From Zygnema cylindricum (taxonomy: Eukaryota; Streptophyta; Zygnematophyceae; Zygnematales; Zygnemataceae), in NCBI GenBank assembly GCA_037447655.1, contig JBBHKE010001279.1, positions 1 to 64,000 on the forward strand: a stretch of DNA of 64,000 bases, in the 5' to 3' direction. The notes below the pieces were generated by a model. The model did not search any database and was not told the origin of the DNA. It saw nothing but the letters and a program-made list of their open reading frames with translations. The stretch's first letter is position 1, and every line of letters begins with the position of its first letter. Positions 39,354 through 50,072 of this stretch are shown in pieces. The translations under genes and the position numbers were made by a program.

Positions 39354-41380
39354 GGTTGTGTCCCCATGTGCCAAAGTAAGGGTTTTTTTGTCATTTTCCT
39401 CAAAAACTTACTGCCGTACAGTTAAAATTATAGCCGTACAAAGAAAGTGAAACAAATAAAAATACATTTTACGTCAGCTTCAAAATGTACTACATTTTGT
39501 CGTCTTTCGTTTCCCTACCCCACGGCCACGTCATGCCACTTCATTTTCAAAATTTACCTGAAAACACATTGAAGATGTGTTTTTATTAATGTTGTGTATC
39601 GAGGGCGACTTGCCAACATTCAATATGTACCTAATTTTAGGTACCTCGTAATCGATATATCGCTTCGATATATCGAGGAGCTCAATATCGAGATATTTAT
39701 GCAAAATATCGGTCGATATCACAATTTAAGCCCCCCCCCCCTCCTCCTTGTGGCGTGCGCTCAGTGGTGGGGGTGAAGGGGAGAGGGGAGGGGGGGGGAT
39801 CTTCCCTACGGTTCACCGTACTATTTATCGTACTAAATCTGTATGGACAGCCAACACCTACCAAATTTATCGCTATTTAATTCGTTTGTCTCTTTGCGAT
39901 ATATCGCGGCCTCTGACCGGTCGATATTCGCTATATCGAAAATCGAATTTATCGCGATAAAAATTTACCCGATACACAACATTTGTTTATAATGATCGTA
40001 TCACTGCTCCACAAATAGTAAAACAACTTGCTTTAGTCCGTTTGCATCAAGTACGTTATTTTTTTTTTTTGCAAGGGTCTCAAGAATTCAATACCATTTC
40101 ACGACGACCGAACAAGAGAGGTGAAGGCAAATGCTCTTTCTTCAACCATGAATAGGGGTGTAATAGGATCTCCTACTTCTCAAAAAATCCCATTACAACA
40201 ACCCATTTCAACCTCACATTCCACACTTTGGAAAATACACATCCACATTGGAAAGCACTCACATAAGGATAAACTTTAAATTAGAAGAAGCTTCTATCCA
40301 CATAACATTAGCTCGGTCTCTTGCCCTCGTGGCTCAACCCTTCTTATTAAAGTATTTTCCTCTACTCTCCACTCTTAAATATTTTATCTCTTAATTACAA
40401 AAACACTACTTAGTTTGTAAAAGATTTCAATGCCAAAATGCAAATGCTCCAATTTGGTTTTAATCGCTCGGGACCAAGATCAGTCAGAATTTCCACAAAG
40501 TTTTCCAAAGGAAAAGATGTATACTTTTCTCTTAGACTTCACTATTCATCCATCATCGCCCTGGACTAGCCAGGCCAAAGTCAACGCTCCGTTAAACAGG
40601 TTTTACCTGGGCCAATCATTGATCAACAAAGACTCAGACTGACCAATGCAAAAGCGTGCGAAATCTCTTACTAACTACGTAGCATTTACCAACTAATCAA
40701 ACGCTACCTTTCACTGCATAACATTTACGTGCAAAAGTGCGCGCCAAATGAAATGCGACTTCGCACGAACGTGCATCGCAAATTTCGCACGCGAAACTAC
40801 CTACGAAATCCCATTAAGTGAAAGTGACGTTTCGTACTAAAAACTGTACGAAACGAACCATCGTGCGTACTAAACGACTAAATGTTTCATTAGAACTTTA
40901 TAACACGTGAAATTTCGGTACTAATTTGACCCTTAACCCGTTTCAATGATACCCACTTGTTAGTTTGACCCCGCGCTGTCACCTAAATACACCCAGCGCT
41001 ATATCTTTTGAATTAAAACTCCAAATCGCGTGATTCTTTCGCGGACGTCTACCAAATTCATAACTTTATATTCTTAACCATTAAATACCCGTTTACGACC
41101 AAGTTCAATCCACTATTACTTTTACAAGGGGTCGGGAGGTTGTACGTCTACATATCAGGGAAAGACATGCAACATCACAAGCAGTTTCAAAAAATAAGGT
41201 GTGACAAAACAGATTCTAGACGTTGACAACCGTCACAAGCATTGTTGACATATACAATCGTTACAAACTTAAGTAACTATTTCGTTTTTGAGCATTAGGA
41301 CATTTGAAAAATGTCTACGTAAAATCTTCACTATAATAAAAAGAAAGTTCGATAATTAAAGTTACATGGGGACACGCCCC
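39354..41380. mobile_element. Mutator-like element, GG..GTGTCCCCATGT ends
   Basis: 16-bp inverted ends with two mismatches, 2.03 kb apart. The right subterminal zone has the GTAGACGTTGACAACCGTCACA array. It contains a nested hAT-like element (39587-39984). No transposase is seen; frames inside are short. Confidence 0.55.
39587..39984. mobile_element. hAT-like MITE nested in a Mutator-like element
   Basis: Ends TAATGTTGTGTATCG and the inverted CGATACACAACATT, with a 398-bp GATATATCG-rich interior. The 8-bp flanks GTTTTTAT and GTTTATAA match at 6 of 8, consistent with a decayed hAT target duplication. Confidence 0.65.
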
Positions 41381-43021
41381 TACACAAAACAAATGTGCAA
41401 TTTATCCATAGGGGTCCACCTTCTTCCTCCGATCGACCTTTTTTTGTGCATGATACCTACAATGTTTTTCAGCTTTTCGCCTTCGCTAAAGAGATATGGC
41501 CAATGAGTGCGAAGTAAAAATCGCGCTTAAAGCGAATTTGAACTCAAATGTGTCCCACTTCATACGGATATGATGTCATGACTTCATTTGAAGCAAACAT
41601 GATCATAGGCTTTTCCTCCCATAAAGTCATGAAGTGGCATGGTAGAGCTTCCGGACAGGTACTAAGCTTCTAACAAAATGTGGAGGGTGCACAAAATCGA
41701 CCATCGTTAATTTAATACTCCAACTAGCGTCATTATATTAGGTCTTACGACGTGGCAACCTTCACATATATTAGACAATCTAGTTTTCACTTATTACGAC
41801 CAATATGGCTTTGAGTACTTTTTGTTTTTAGTCTTTTCGAATTTTAATCTCTTGCATTTAACGGTAGTCAACAGCATAGCAGTTCAACCACATCCTTCAA
41901 CTTCGTGGTTTAATCATCTCGTTTTTGGAAATACTTTACGAATTGTCACTCCATTCATTTCCAAAGGCTTGAAATATTCAGAAAGTGGTTTCTACATATT
42001 AAATGATTTATAGTAGTTTGTGTGAAGTTTATCTTATGTTTTTTTGTAATGTATGTTTTTCAGTTTATTTTTTAAACAAATCCTATTTTGTTTTTCTATT
42101 TCCTTATTTTTACATGTTTGGGAAATCCTAGTTAAGTCTGATGTTTTTTTTTCTTATTAATTTTTTTGTTATGTTTACATTTGTTTCTTTCGTTTTTGTT
42201 ATTTGATCAAGGTTGTATTGTGGTTATTCATTTTGTTTCTTTTTTTTGTTTTATTCTTTTGTAATATTATGTATTGATAAAAAAAATATAAAAAATATAT
42301 ATGCAACACCTTAATATAAAATAAACAAAAACCATTAGTATTATGTTTAAACAATTAATGGTTGAATAATGCTAACGGTTTAATGTGTCTTCTAGATTTA
42401 ACATTAAAGTAATTAATACTACATGATATATTCAGTCCATTCATTCATATCGTTAATTAAATTAAGATCGAACGCTCGAATTAATGTGAAACTGTTACGC
42501 TTAATCAAACCCCCTACATGAACGAAACGTGAATTTAATCATCCACTTGGCTTCGTCATCTTCTTCTACATACATGAACCTTTTCCGCCATGGATTTTGA
42601 TATCAAATAATTAATAAACTCGTAACATACGAGTATTTAGCGTAAAATTTTGTCTTTTTCATGATATATATTTATTAGATAATATTTTTTGTCGCATGAT
42701 ACGATTTAGTCTATCGTTTCATTTCTTCGTGTCGTTTCAGTTAACGATTGTGCCCCCATATGGTTTTCGTTTATCATATATTTATTTTGTTTTAATTGAC
42801 ATAAATTGTAAACAATGACTTATTTCTGCCGTCGCATTCAAATTTAAAAGTCGCGACGTTTAATAGTGTCGGTCGAAAACCAAAAAACATCAGCACTAAT
42901 ACAGTAATAATGATTCACGGTGTACAACACAGTAATTAATATTTCATAACTGCCCAAATTAGTAGTATCGATACTATTTAAACTATACCTACATTAACGT
43001 AAATAAAAAAAATAGAAATAT
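41381..43021. other. AT-rich, no gene recognised
   Basis: T-rich 42000-42260, then unique-looking AT-rich sequence with a MITE end scrap (TGATTCACGGTGTA, 42911). No supported coding region. Confidence 0.4.
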
Positions 43022-44019
43022 TGTTGAAATCACTAGATGTAGGGGGTATTTTCTAGGTCTGAATAGATTAAGAAAAAGCGCAGGCAGTCTGCCTCCACCT
43101 TCTCTCACTAGCCCCCATACTTTTTGTAGTCAATGAAGGTGAGAGAGAGTGGTGGAGCCATGGCAGCCTCAGCTACACAGGCAAGTCTGTGGAGTGCCAT
43201 AAGTCACACTTAACAAAAATGGTTGAGTTCGGCAGTAGTCGAACCCTCTACAGGAATAGCGAGGCGTAGACGTCAACTCTAACCAGTAAGTCGTAGAAGT
43301 TCGTTAGATTATATAGGGTTTAACTTCTACTTAAAACAGTGCTAAAGAACATTAATCCGATTAACGAAATTATAGCTAGCAAGCATAGAGATTAGTTGTA
43401 ATATAGTGCGAACGAGAACCCGCACGAAACAAATGTACATGACATTTTTTTTAAACGGCTAATATTAAAAGCTAATCTAGATCCGACGGCACTTATCATC
43501 GCCGAGATCTGGGAATAACTGCTTTGGCGGTTTTCGGGCATGACATCACCTAGAGCCACGTGGCACGATAGGATTGGAAAGCAAGAATCCCAGATAGCAT
43601 TAAAACAAATCTAGAGAAGACAAGCGTCCACTCCATGGCCTTGACGTACACAGACCGTACAAAAAGTACATCGGCCATAGTACCTTTCTGTATTTTACAG
43701 TTCCCTGAGTGATTCGTACATAAGTAGATAGGGGTTGTGAGAGGGGTTTAGGACTTAGAGGATTGAGAAAGTAGCCGCCTCTCTCCCAATGAGCTTGTAA
43801 AATATAGGCATCTTTGCCACTTAATAATAAATCGCCTGATTGGGCGTTTTCAGTGATTATTTTTGCTGTGGACTCAGAGAAGTCCACACTGCACAAAGGT
43901 GCAGTCAGATTGTATATTTGTCTGCTTGGGTAGCAGTGATCCTAGCTGAAAAGGGGATCGTCAAAAACTATCTGGAGGCTTATTGAATTTTTTAGTCCAA
44001 TGGGTGACAAACAATTGCA
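43022..44019 (+). repeat. 5' LTR of element B
   Basis: 998 bp, TG...CA. It contains TATTTTCTAGGTCTG near the start, an antisense tRNA-like block (43225-43298), a GCCACGTGGCACG box (about 43555), a GTACA dyad, and R hairpins GTGGACT-CAGAGA-AGTCCAC (43868-43887) and CTGCAC-AAAG-GTGCAG (43889-43904). The gag ATG at 44000 lies inside its last 20 bp. Confidence 0.85.
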
Positions 44020-45100
44020 TGTTACGGGCCCACCCTCTATGGTGTCCATCTTCAACGGATCTAAGGTTATTTATTGGGAAGCCATGATGGTAGGGGCTTT
44101 GGTTGAAAAACGATATTGGGGTATTGTCAGTGAACAAGTAAAACGTCCATCTCGAGAGTCCCACCAGGGTTTAGTGGAGTGAGGTTTTTTGCAGCAAACA
44201 TATGCCATAACGGAGGAAACAGATGATGGGGACAAAAGTGTATGAAAAAAAGAAAAGGAAGGAGACGCATCTCACTCCCATCGCCACGGTATCCGGAGCG
44301 GTGGCTATAAAGACCGAGGAAACTAATATTCAAACGTTGAAATACAGAAACATGGTTGCCAAACATTTCATTTTTAGGCACCTCACTCTAGCTTTGGCAA
44401 CCTCTCATCTTCATATTCTCAAAGCCGAGGAGCAATGGGTGACTTTAGTGGAGATCTATAGAGCCGGTACTATTCAAGAGCTCCAGTTGGCCGAGCAAAG
44501 GCTAAGGGATTACACTTACAAAGGGGGAAAAATGTTGGATTACTAAAATGACCTATCTTGTTTCTATATGGAAATGGAAAGTGTCAGGTAGACAAGGACA
44601 ATGAAAATGAAGGTCAACACCCTCATCATGAAGCTGCCTGATGAGTATGAGAACAGAGTATACCGATTTCAGGAAATGGACGACAGTTCCTGGAAATAGA
44701 ATGCAGAAGGTCCAAATGATATTTGTGTAGGAAAACACTATTGAGATTCGTATCGGAGGAAAGAGCGTTCAAGCTCTAGCTGTCGAAACGGACTGGTGGG
44801 GGAAGGATTCGAAAAAGCCATACAACATTTTTAAAGGAGAGAAAGATCAATGTGGAGGATCGAGCCCCCCAAAGGCCTTTGTCAATTTTGGAAGAAATCG
44901 GGACACTTCATAGTGGATTGTACCATCCTGTCGAAGCTGAAACTCCAAAAGAACCGTGATGGAGGTTCTACCGGAAGGAAGAAGAAGGCACTTGTGATTA
45001 CACAAGTGATAGGGGAGACCGAAAATGACCAGTCCTCTGAAAAGGAGGATGGGGAGCTTCTTCTTGACGAGAACGTGGAGGAGAAGGAGATCCCTCAAAA
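44000..45100 (+). pseudogene. Gag of element B, degenerate
   Basis: It opens MGDKQLHVTGPPSMVSIFNG in the LTR and primer-site region, as in the young element. It then has the usual copia Gag helices (LEKYRNMVAKHFIF, YTYKGGKMLDY) with several stops and frameshifts. The zinc knuckle reads CQFWKKSGHFIVDC: the second Cys of CX2CX4HX4C is replaced by Trp. Confidence 0.8.
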
Positions 45101-46345
45101 ATAGAAGTGTGCCTTTGGAGCCATTCGGGAAGCCCCATAGGAAGGTTGGATCATTTACTCTAGTGCATCCATGCATATGTGTCTAGATTAACACCTCTTC
45201 ACCAAGCTAAGAAAGATCCATTCTATAGAGATAGAGTATGGGGATGGGAGAGTAGTTACCACAGATCTAGTGGGCTCGGTATATGTGAAAGTCTTAGTTT
45301 AGGGAAAGAATTTTATACTCACCTTCTATGATGTACTCTACATTCCTCAATTGAGCAAAAATCTTGTTGATGATAAAGAATTTGATATCTTCACTAGAAA
45401 GTGAGTTTTTACAGCTAAGTATGGGGATAAAGTCCACTTCATAGCAGATTAGGGTAGCCAAGGAATGTTTAGGCTTAACTTGAGTAATGAAAAAGAAATG
45501 CTTATTATGTTGGTGTCCAGGAACATGATGAAGTGGCATAAGCGGTTAGGGCTGGAGCATTTAGATAGGCTGGGAAATGTAGAAGCTTCGGGTAGTAGAA
45601 GGGATTCTGTTCAGGGACAATTAAATGATGGATAAATATAGTGGATGTGCCCAAGGAAAGGCTCATAGACTCTCTTTTCCCAAAACTGCCACATATAGAG
45701 GTGAGAAAGTACTAGATCTGGTCCACACGGATATCTGGGGACCGGCAAAAGTACCTTTGGTCAGAGGAAAGAGGTATATGATGACAATCATTAATGACTG
45801 GTCTAGATACTCTAGTGTCTACTTCCTAAAAACAAAGTTTGAAACACCAACTTACTTCGAAGAGTATAAAGCTTGGAGTGAGAAGTTGCACGGAACCCCC
45901 ATTAAAAGGATAAATATTGATAATACGGGAGAATATACAACTAACCATTTTGAGGAATATTTGAGGGACGAGGGAGTTCACATCAGAAAACTTTACCGTA
46001 TAATCCAATACAGAATAGGGTAGTTGAGAGGATGAACTAGACTGTAAGAGATAGTGTATGTAGTATGCTGGCCGACAAAAAGGTAGGAAAATGATTTTGG
46101 GCAGAGGCCATGAACTGTGCTAACTACATTTAAAATATAGTCTTTACATTAGTTGTGAAAGGAATGACATCTTATGAGAGATGGGTTGGAAGGAAACCAG
46201 ATGTCTCTCACCTGAAAGTATTCGGAAGTCAAGTTTACAATCTTAACATCGACAGGAAAATTTGGAAACTAAATGCCAAAGGAAAACTTGGATATTTTGT
46301 GGGATATGATGAGGATGTCAAGCGATATAGAGTTATGACTTAGCA
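45100..46345 (+). pseudogene. Protease and integrase of element B, degenerate
   Basis: The protease active site reads YSSA where copia has DSGA, so it is inactive. The HKRLG zinc-binding start of integrase is at about 45536. The core has HTDIWGP and NIDNTGEY (the two Asp of D,D-E). The Glu segment is frameshifted. GRKPDVSHLKVFGSQVY follows. Stops are scattered throughout. Confidence 0.8.
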
Positions 46346-46519
46346 AAAATAGATATCATCCTGGTAAAACACTTAGTTGTTATGGATGAAGGGAAGTCAT
46401 TTGATCTTTTAAAATATACTAAGAAATTAATAAAAATATACTAAGAAATTAATAAAAATATACTAATAAATTAATAATTAGTTTTGAGTCTGAGAGTTAG
46501 GAGGACTCAGATTCTCCCG

Positions 46520-48015
46520 AAATGGACATTAGTGGAAAAGTGATTACGGATTCAAGGAAGATGCCAGATAGGGGAGAAATATCGGAATCTCTCTATATCC
46601 CTATACAATTCGAAAAGACAGAGGAGGAGGAGTCGGAACCAGCTTCCATAGATAGGGGAGCTGATGAGACAGTGAGGAGGAACGTGAGACTTCCCTCCAT
46701 TCCAACTTCAAATTTTGAGGGAGGACGAAGAAGCAGCAAGCACCTACAAGAAAAACAGGCCGCTCACAAGGTAACTAAACTGTCTCAGCCTGATGAGCCT
46801 CAATCATATTCGGAGGCAATGAACAGTCTGGAGAAAGACAGATGGGTTAGATCCATAAATGATGAGATGGCCTCCATCATGGAATCGAATACTTGGGAGC
46901 TGGTGAACAATCTTCAACACATAAAAACTGATTGGGTGAAAGTGGGTGTTTAAACTAAAACTGAACCCAAATAATACCATTGAGAGATATAAGGCTCGGT
47001 TGGTAGCAAACAGGTTCACCCAAAAAGAGGGGATAGATTATGAGGAGACTTTTGCTCTACAGGTTCGGTTCCCATCAGTAAGGATTCTCCTCGATCTAGC
47101 AGTAGCGGAAGACATGGAAATACATCAGATGGATATTAAGACCACCTTCCTCAACAGTGAGCTCGAGGAATAAATCTTCATGTGGCAACCAGAGGGGTTT
47201 GTAGAGGAAGAAAATGAGAGTAAAGTCTGCCGACTTATAAAGTCATTGTATGGATTAAAGAAGGCTCAAAAACAATAGAATAAGAAACTAGATGAGTTTC
47301 TCACTGGTCTAGGATATATCGGCATCAACTCTGACCATTCTATTTATATTTTGAGGATGAGAATGGGGTTATTTTCATTGCAATTTATGTAGATGATTTG
47401 CTGGTGTTAAATAAGTCTATGGAAAATATTAATAAATTAAAGAAAAATCTTAGAAGTTCGTTTGACATGAAGGATTTAGAGGAGGCAAGATACATTTTGG
47501 GAATTCAAATGGAGAGAGATAGGGGGAAGAAGATAATCAACCTTACTCAAAAAGAAGCTATAGCGAATATGTTTGAGAAATTCTAGATGGAAAAGACAAA
47601 CAGTTGTACCACTCCCATGGACTTGAAGAAAGTAAGTGATGGGAGTGAAGAAGGAGGAGTGATAATCTTAGATGATCAGATGAGTCCAGAAGAGAGACAG
47701 TTTATGAAGTCTATTACTCACAGACAGGCAATAAGAAGTTTGATATATTTTATGAACTGTACTAGACCGAACATAGCGACAACACATAGAGTCCTTAGTA
47801 GGAGTCTAAATGATCTTAAGAAAAGAGATTGGGAGGCAGCCAAGAGAGTCATGAGATATCTAGTGGGAACTTGGGATTTATGGTTGCATTTTGGAGGGGA
47901 GCATATTGACATCACTACTTGGCGTGATGCTAACTATGGGGATGCACCTATGAGAAGATGTACTTCTGGATATGTATTGTATGTGGGAGAAGTTGCATGC
48001 TGTAGGAATAGCAAC
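46520..48015 (+). pseudogene. Reverse transcriptase/RNase H of element B, broken
   Basis: ERYKARLVANRFTQKEGIDY, IHQMDIKTTFLN, LIKSLYGLKKA and IYVDDLLVLNK (YVDD retained) are followed by RNase H up to GYVLYVGEVACCRNSNQQ. At 48015 the sequence jumps back to an RT motif (IHQMDIKTAFL). The rest of B's RNase H appears at 57972. Confidence 0.85.
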
Positions 48016-48241
48016 CAACAAATACACCAGATGGATATTAAGACCGCCTTTCTTACACGGAGAGTTGGAAGAAGAAATCTACATGAGGCAACCGGAAGGA
48101 TTTGTGGAAAGTGGAGAAGAAAGCAAAGTGTGCAAACTGATAAAATCACTTTATGGCCTTAAGCTAGCCCCGAGGCAATGGAACATAAAATTGGACGAAT
48201 TTGTAACAAGTTTGGGATACATAAGAAAAAGTTGAGATCAC

Positions 48242-48286
<45 letters not shown>

Positions 48287-48997
48287 TTGAGGATGAAAAT
48301 GGAGTGTCATTTATTGCTATTTAGGTTGATGACTTGTTAGTCTTAAACAAGTCCTTAGATAAAATTAACAAACTCAAACAAGATCTGGGAAGTTGGTTTG
48401 ACATGAAAGATCTCGGCGAAGCAAAATACATCTTGGGGATTTAAATGGAGAGGGATAGAGGAAATAGAATCATAAGACTCACTCAGAGAGAAGTTATCAA
48501 ATATATGCTAGAAAAGTTTGAAATGGAGAAAACAAATGGGTGTACCACTCCCATGGATCTAAGGAAAGTATCGGAGGGGAGTGAAGAGGGAGAGATATTG
48601 ATTTTGAATGATAAGACCGATAAGGAAGAAAAGAGGTTTATGGAAAGAATTCTTTATAGGCAAATTGTATGCAGTTTAATTTACTTTATGAATTGTACAC
48701 GTCTGGACATAGCTGCGATTATAGGGGTTCTCAATAGAAGTTTAAATGAACCGAAGAAAAGAGACCTGGAAGCAGCCAAAAGAGTGATGAGATAATTGGT
48801 GGGAACAAGAGAATTATGGTTGCATTTGGGAGGGGAGCACACTAACATCACCACTTGGAGTGATTCATGTTATTGGGATGTGCCTTTGAGACGATGTACA
48901 ACTTGATATGTGTTGCAAATTGGATCTGGTGTATGCTGTTGGAGTAGCAAACAACAGAAAGCAGTTGCTCAGTCCACTATAGAGGCTGAATACATGG
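48016..48997 (+). pseudogene. Second copia RT/RNase H copy (A2), 5' part
   Basis: It starts mid-domain at IHQMDIKTAFLHGELEEEIY, carries an inserted (TA)n run (48247-48286), and has lost the Tyr of YVDD to a stop. It runs to QSTIEAEYM, where the young element is inserted. It resumes at 53182 (ATKELIWVKSLLEELG). Confidence 0.85.
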
Positions 48998-49200
48998 TGT
49001 TGAAATTTATGTATTTTCTAGGTCTGTGTTGGAAAAATAAATAGAGTGTTGAAAAGAGGTGACTAATAGTTCACTTCTATATTTTAGTTAGAATGTAAAG
49101 AGAGAGAGAAAGAGAGGACCAAAGGCACGCCATGGTTGCCGCATCATTTAGAAGGAGGAAGAATGAATTAGAAAGTATTTTACTAGTTTTAGCAAAATAC

Positions 49201-49275
49201 TGCCGCTGGCCGGATTTGAACCGGGGTCTGTAGGCTACTAAAATAGACCAACGCCTTATCCATTAACTTACTTAC
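49201..49275 (-). other. tRNA-like block, antisense in LTR
   Basis: On the minus strand: an AATGGATAAGGCG box-A-like segment (49250-49263), then a GGTCT...AGACC stem with a 15-nt loop, then CCGGTTCAAATCCGG, a box-B-like T-arm (49210-49224). The D-loop segment resembles arginine tRNAs. The acceptor stem does not pair, so it is a tRNA-derived relic rather than a tRNA gene. The same block sits at the same place in all LTR families here; the 3' LTR copy is at 52290-52364. Confidence 0.55.
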
Positions 49276-49474
49276 GAAACGATACACGTGACGGGTTTCA
49301 TAAATATATAAACATTAACAAAACAGCTAATTAACAGCAGACTAACAAAAAGGAGCAATTTCTGCATGTACGCGAATCTGAACCGTGTAAAATATGTTTT
49401 GATCGGACGGCCGGCATTATAGCCGCCACGCGAAGTGAGCTTTTTGGCGGCATACGGATATAGCGTCACGCGGT

Positions 49475-49484
49475 GCCACGTGGC
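49475..49484. promoter_or_regulatory. G-box in LTR U3
   Basis: GCCACGTGGC, a perfect palindrome with the CACGTG core bound by plant bZIP/bHLH factors (established for G-boxes). CACGTGG recurs at the matching place in the LTRs at 37860, 43022, 53520, 57046-57970, 58170 and twice in 59117-60494. Confidence 0.55.
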
Positions 49485-49565
49485 GCCACATTATTTGATA
49501 CCGGAGAAGATGGGAGGAGGAACCATGGCTTCCGATATGACAGGTGTCACCTTGTAGACCTTGTC

Positions 49566-49603
49566 GTACAATGGTCGTACAATAAGTACATCGCCCATTG
49601 TAC
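49566..49603. promoter_or_regulatory. GTAC-rich dyad in LTR U3
   Basis: GTACAATGG and inverted CCATTGTAC enclose a second GTAC pair. The arrangement, though not the exact bases, is kept in all LTR families. GTAC is the core of plant/algal SBP-domain (copper-response) sites; any such role here is inference. Confidence 0.4.
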
Positions 49604-49717
49604 CTTCTTGTACTTTATAGTGTTCCTATTGGACTAGGGTTTAATAGTAGGTAGTCGTGAGTAGGCAGACCAAGACTTAGTGATATTTAGGTACCTCTCT
49701 CTAAGAGAGCTTGTAAC

Positions 49718-49723
49718 TATAAA
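49718..49723 (+). promoter_or_regulatory. Probable TATA box of the LTR
   Basis: TATAAA in CTATAAAGG, at the same place in related LTRs as TATAGGCC or TATAAGCC. A start about 30 bp downstream would put the paired hairpins in the first 80 nt of the RNA. Confidence 0.5.
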
Positions 49724-49788
49724 GGTCATCTTTGACCAGCCATAACTTAATGCTCGGGTGAGCAAATTCACTGATTCTTTTTGCTGCG

Positions 49789-49822
49789 GACTCAGGGGAG
49801 TCTAAGCTACACAAGGGTGTAG
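49789..49822 (+). other. Paired RNA hairpins in LTR R region
   Basis: GACTC-AGGG-GAGTC (49789-49802) is followed by CTACAC-AAGG-GTGTAG (49807-49822). Related LTRs keep both stems; family B has CTGCAC/GTGCAG, a paired base change. The 3' LTR copy is at 52878-52911. Confidence 0.65.
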
Positions 49823-50072
49823 TCGGTCAGAGTATTTGCGTGCCAGGGTGGCACTTATTCAGTGGGAAAGTCAAAGTGGGAAATATTGTCCAAAACACAT
49901 ATTGAAGCTTTGCATTTTGTGGTGGAACTGAGCACACAGAAGGTCTTCTCTTCACAGGGGTGAAGGTATATTGGAGTTCTTATTGTCAAGGGATCATTTA
50001 TTTGGGTTTATATCAGCTTGGAGTCGGCACTATCTAGATTAGCTTCTTTTGGATCTGCGAATTCTGTGGGCA

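Noticed and set aside
49201-49275. Functional tRNA gene
   Set aside because: Box A and box B are recognisable, but the acceptor stem does not pair and the loop is too long; kept only as a tRNA-like block.
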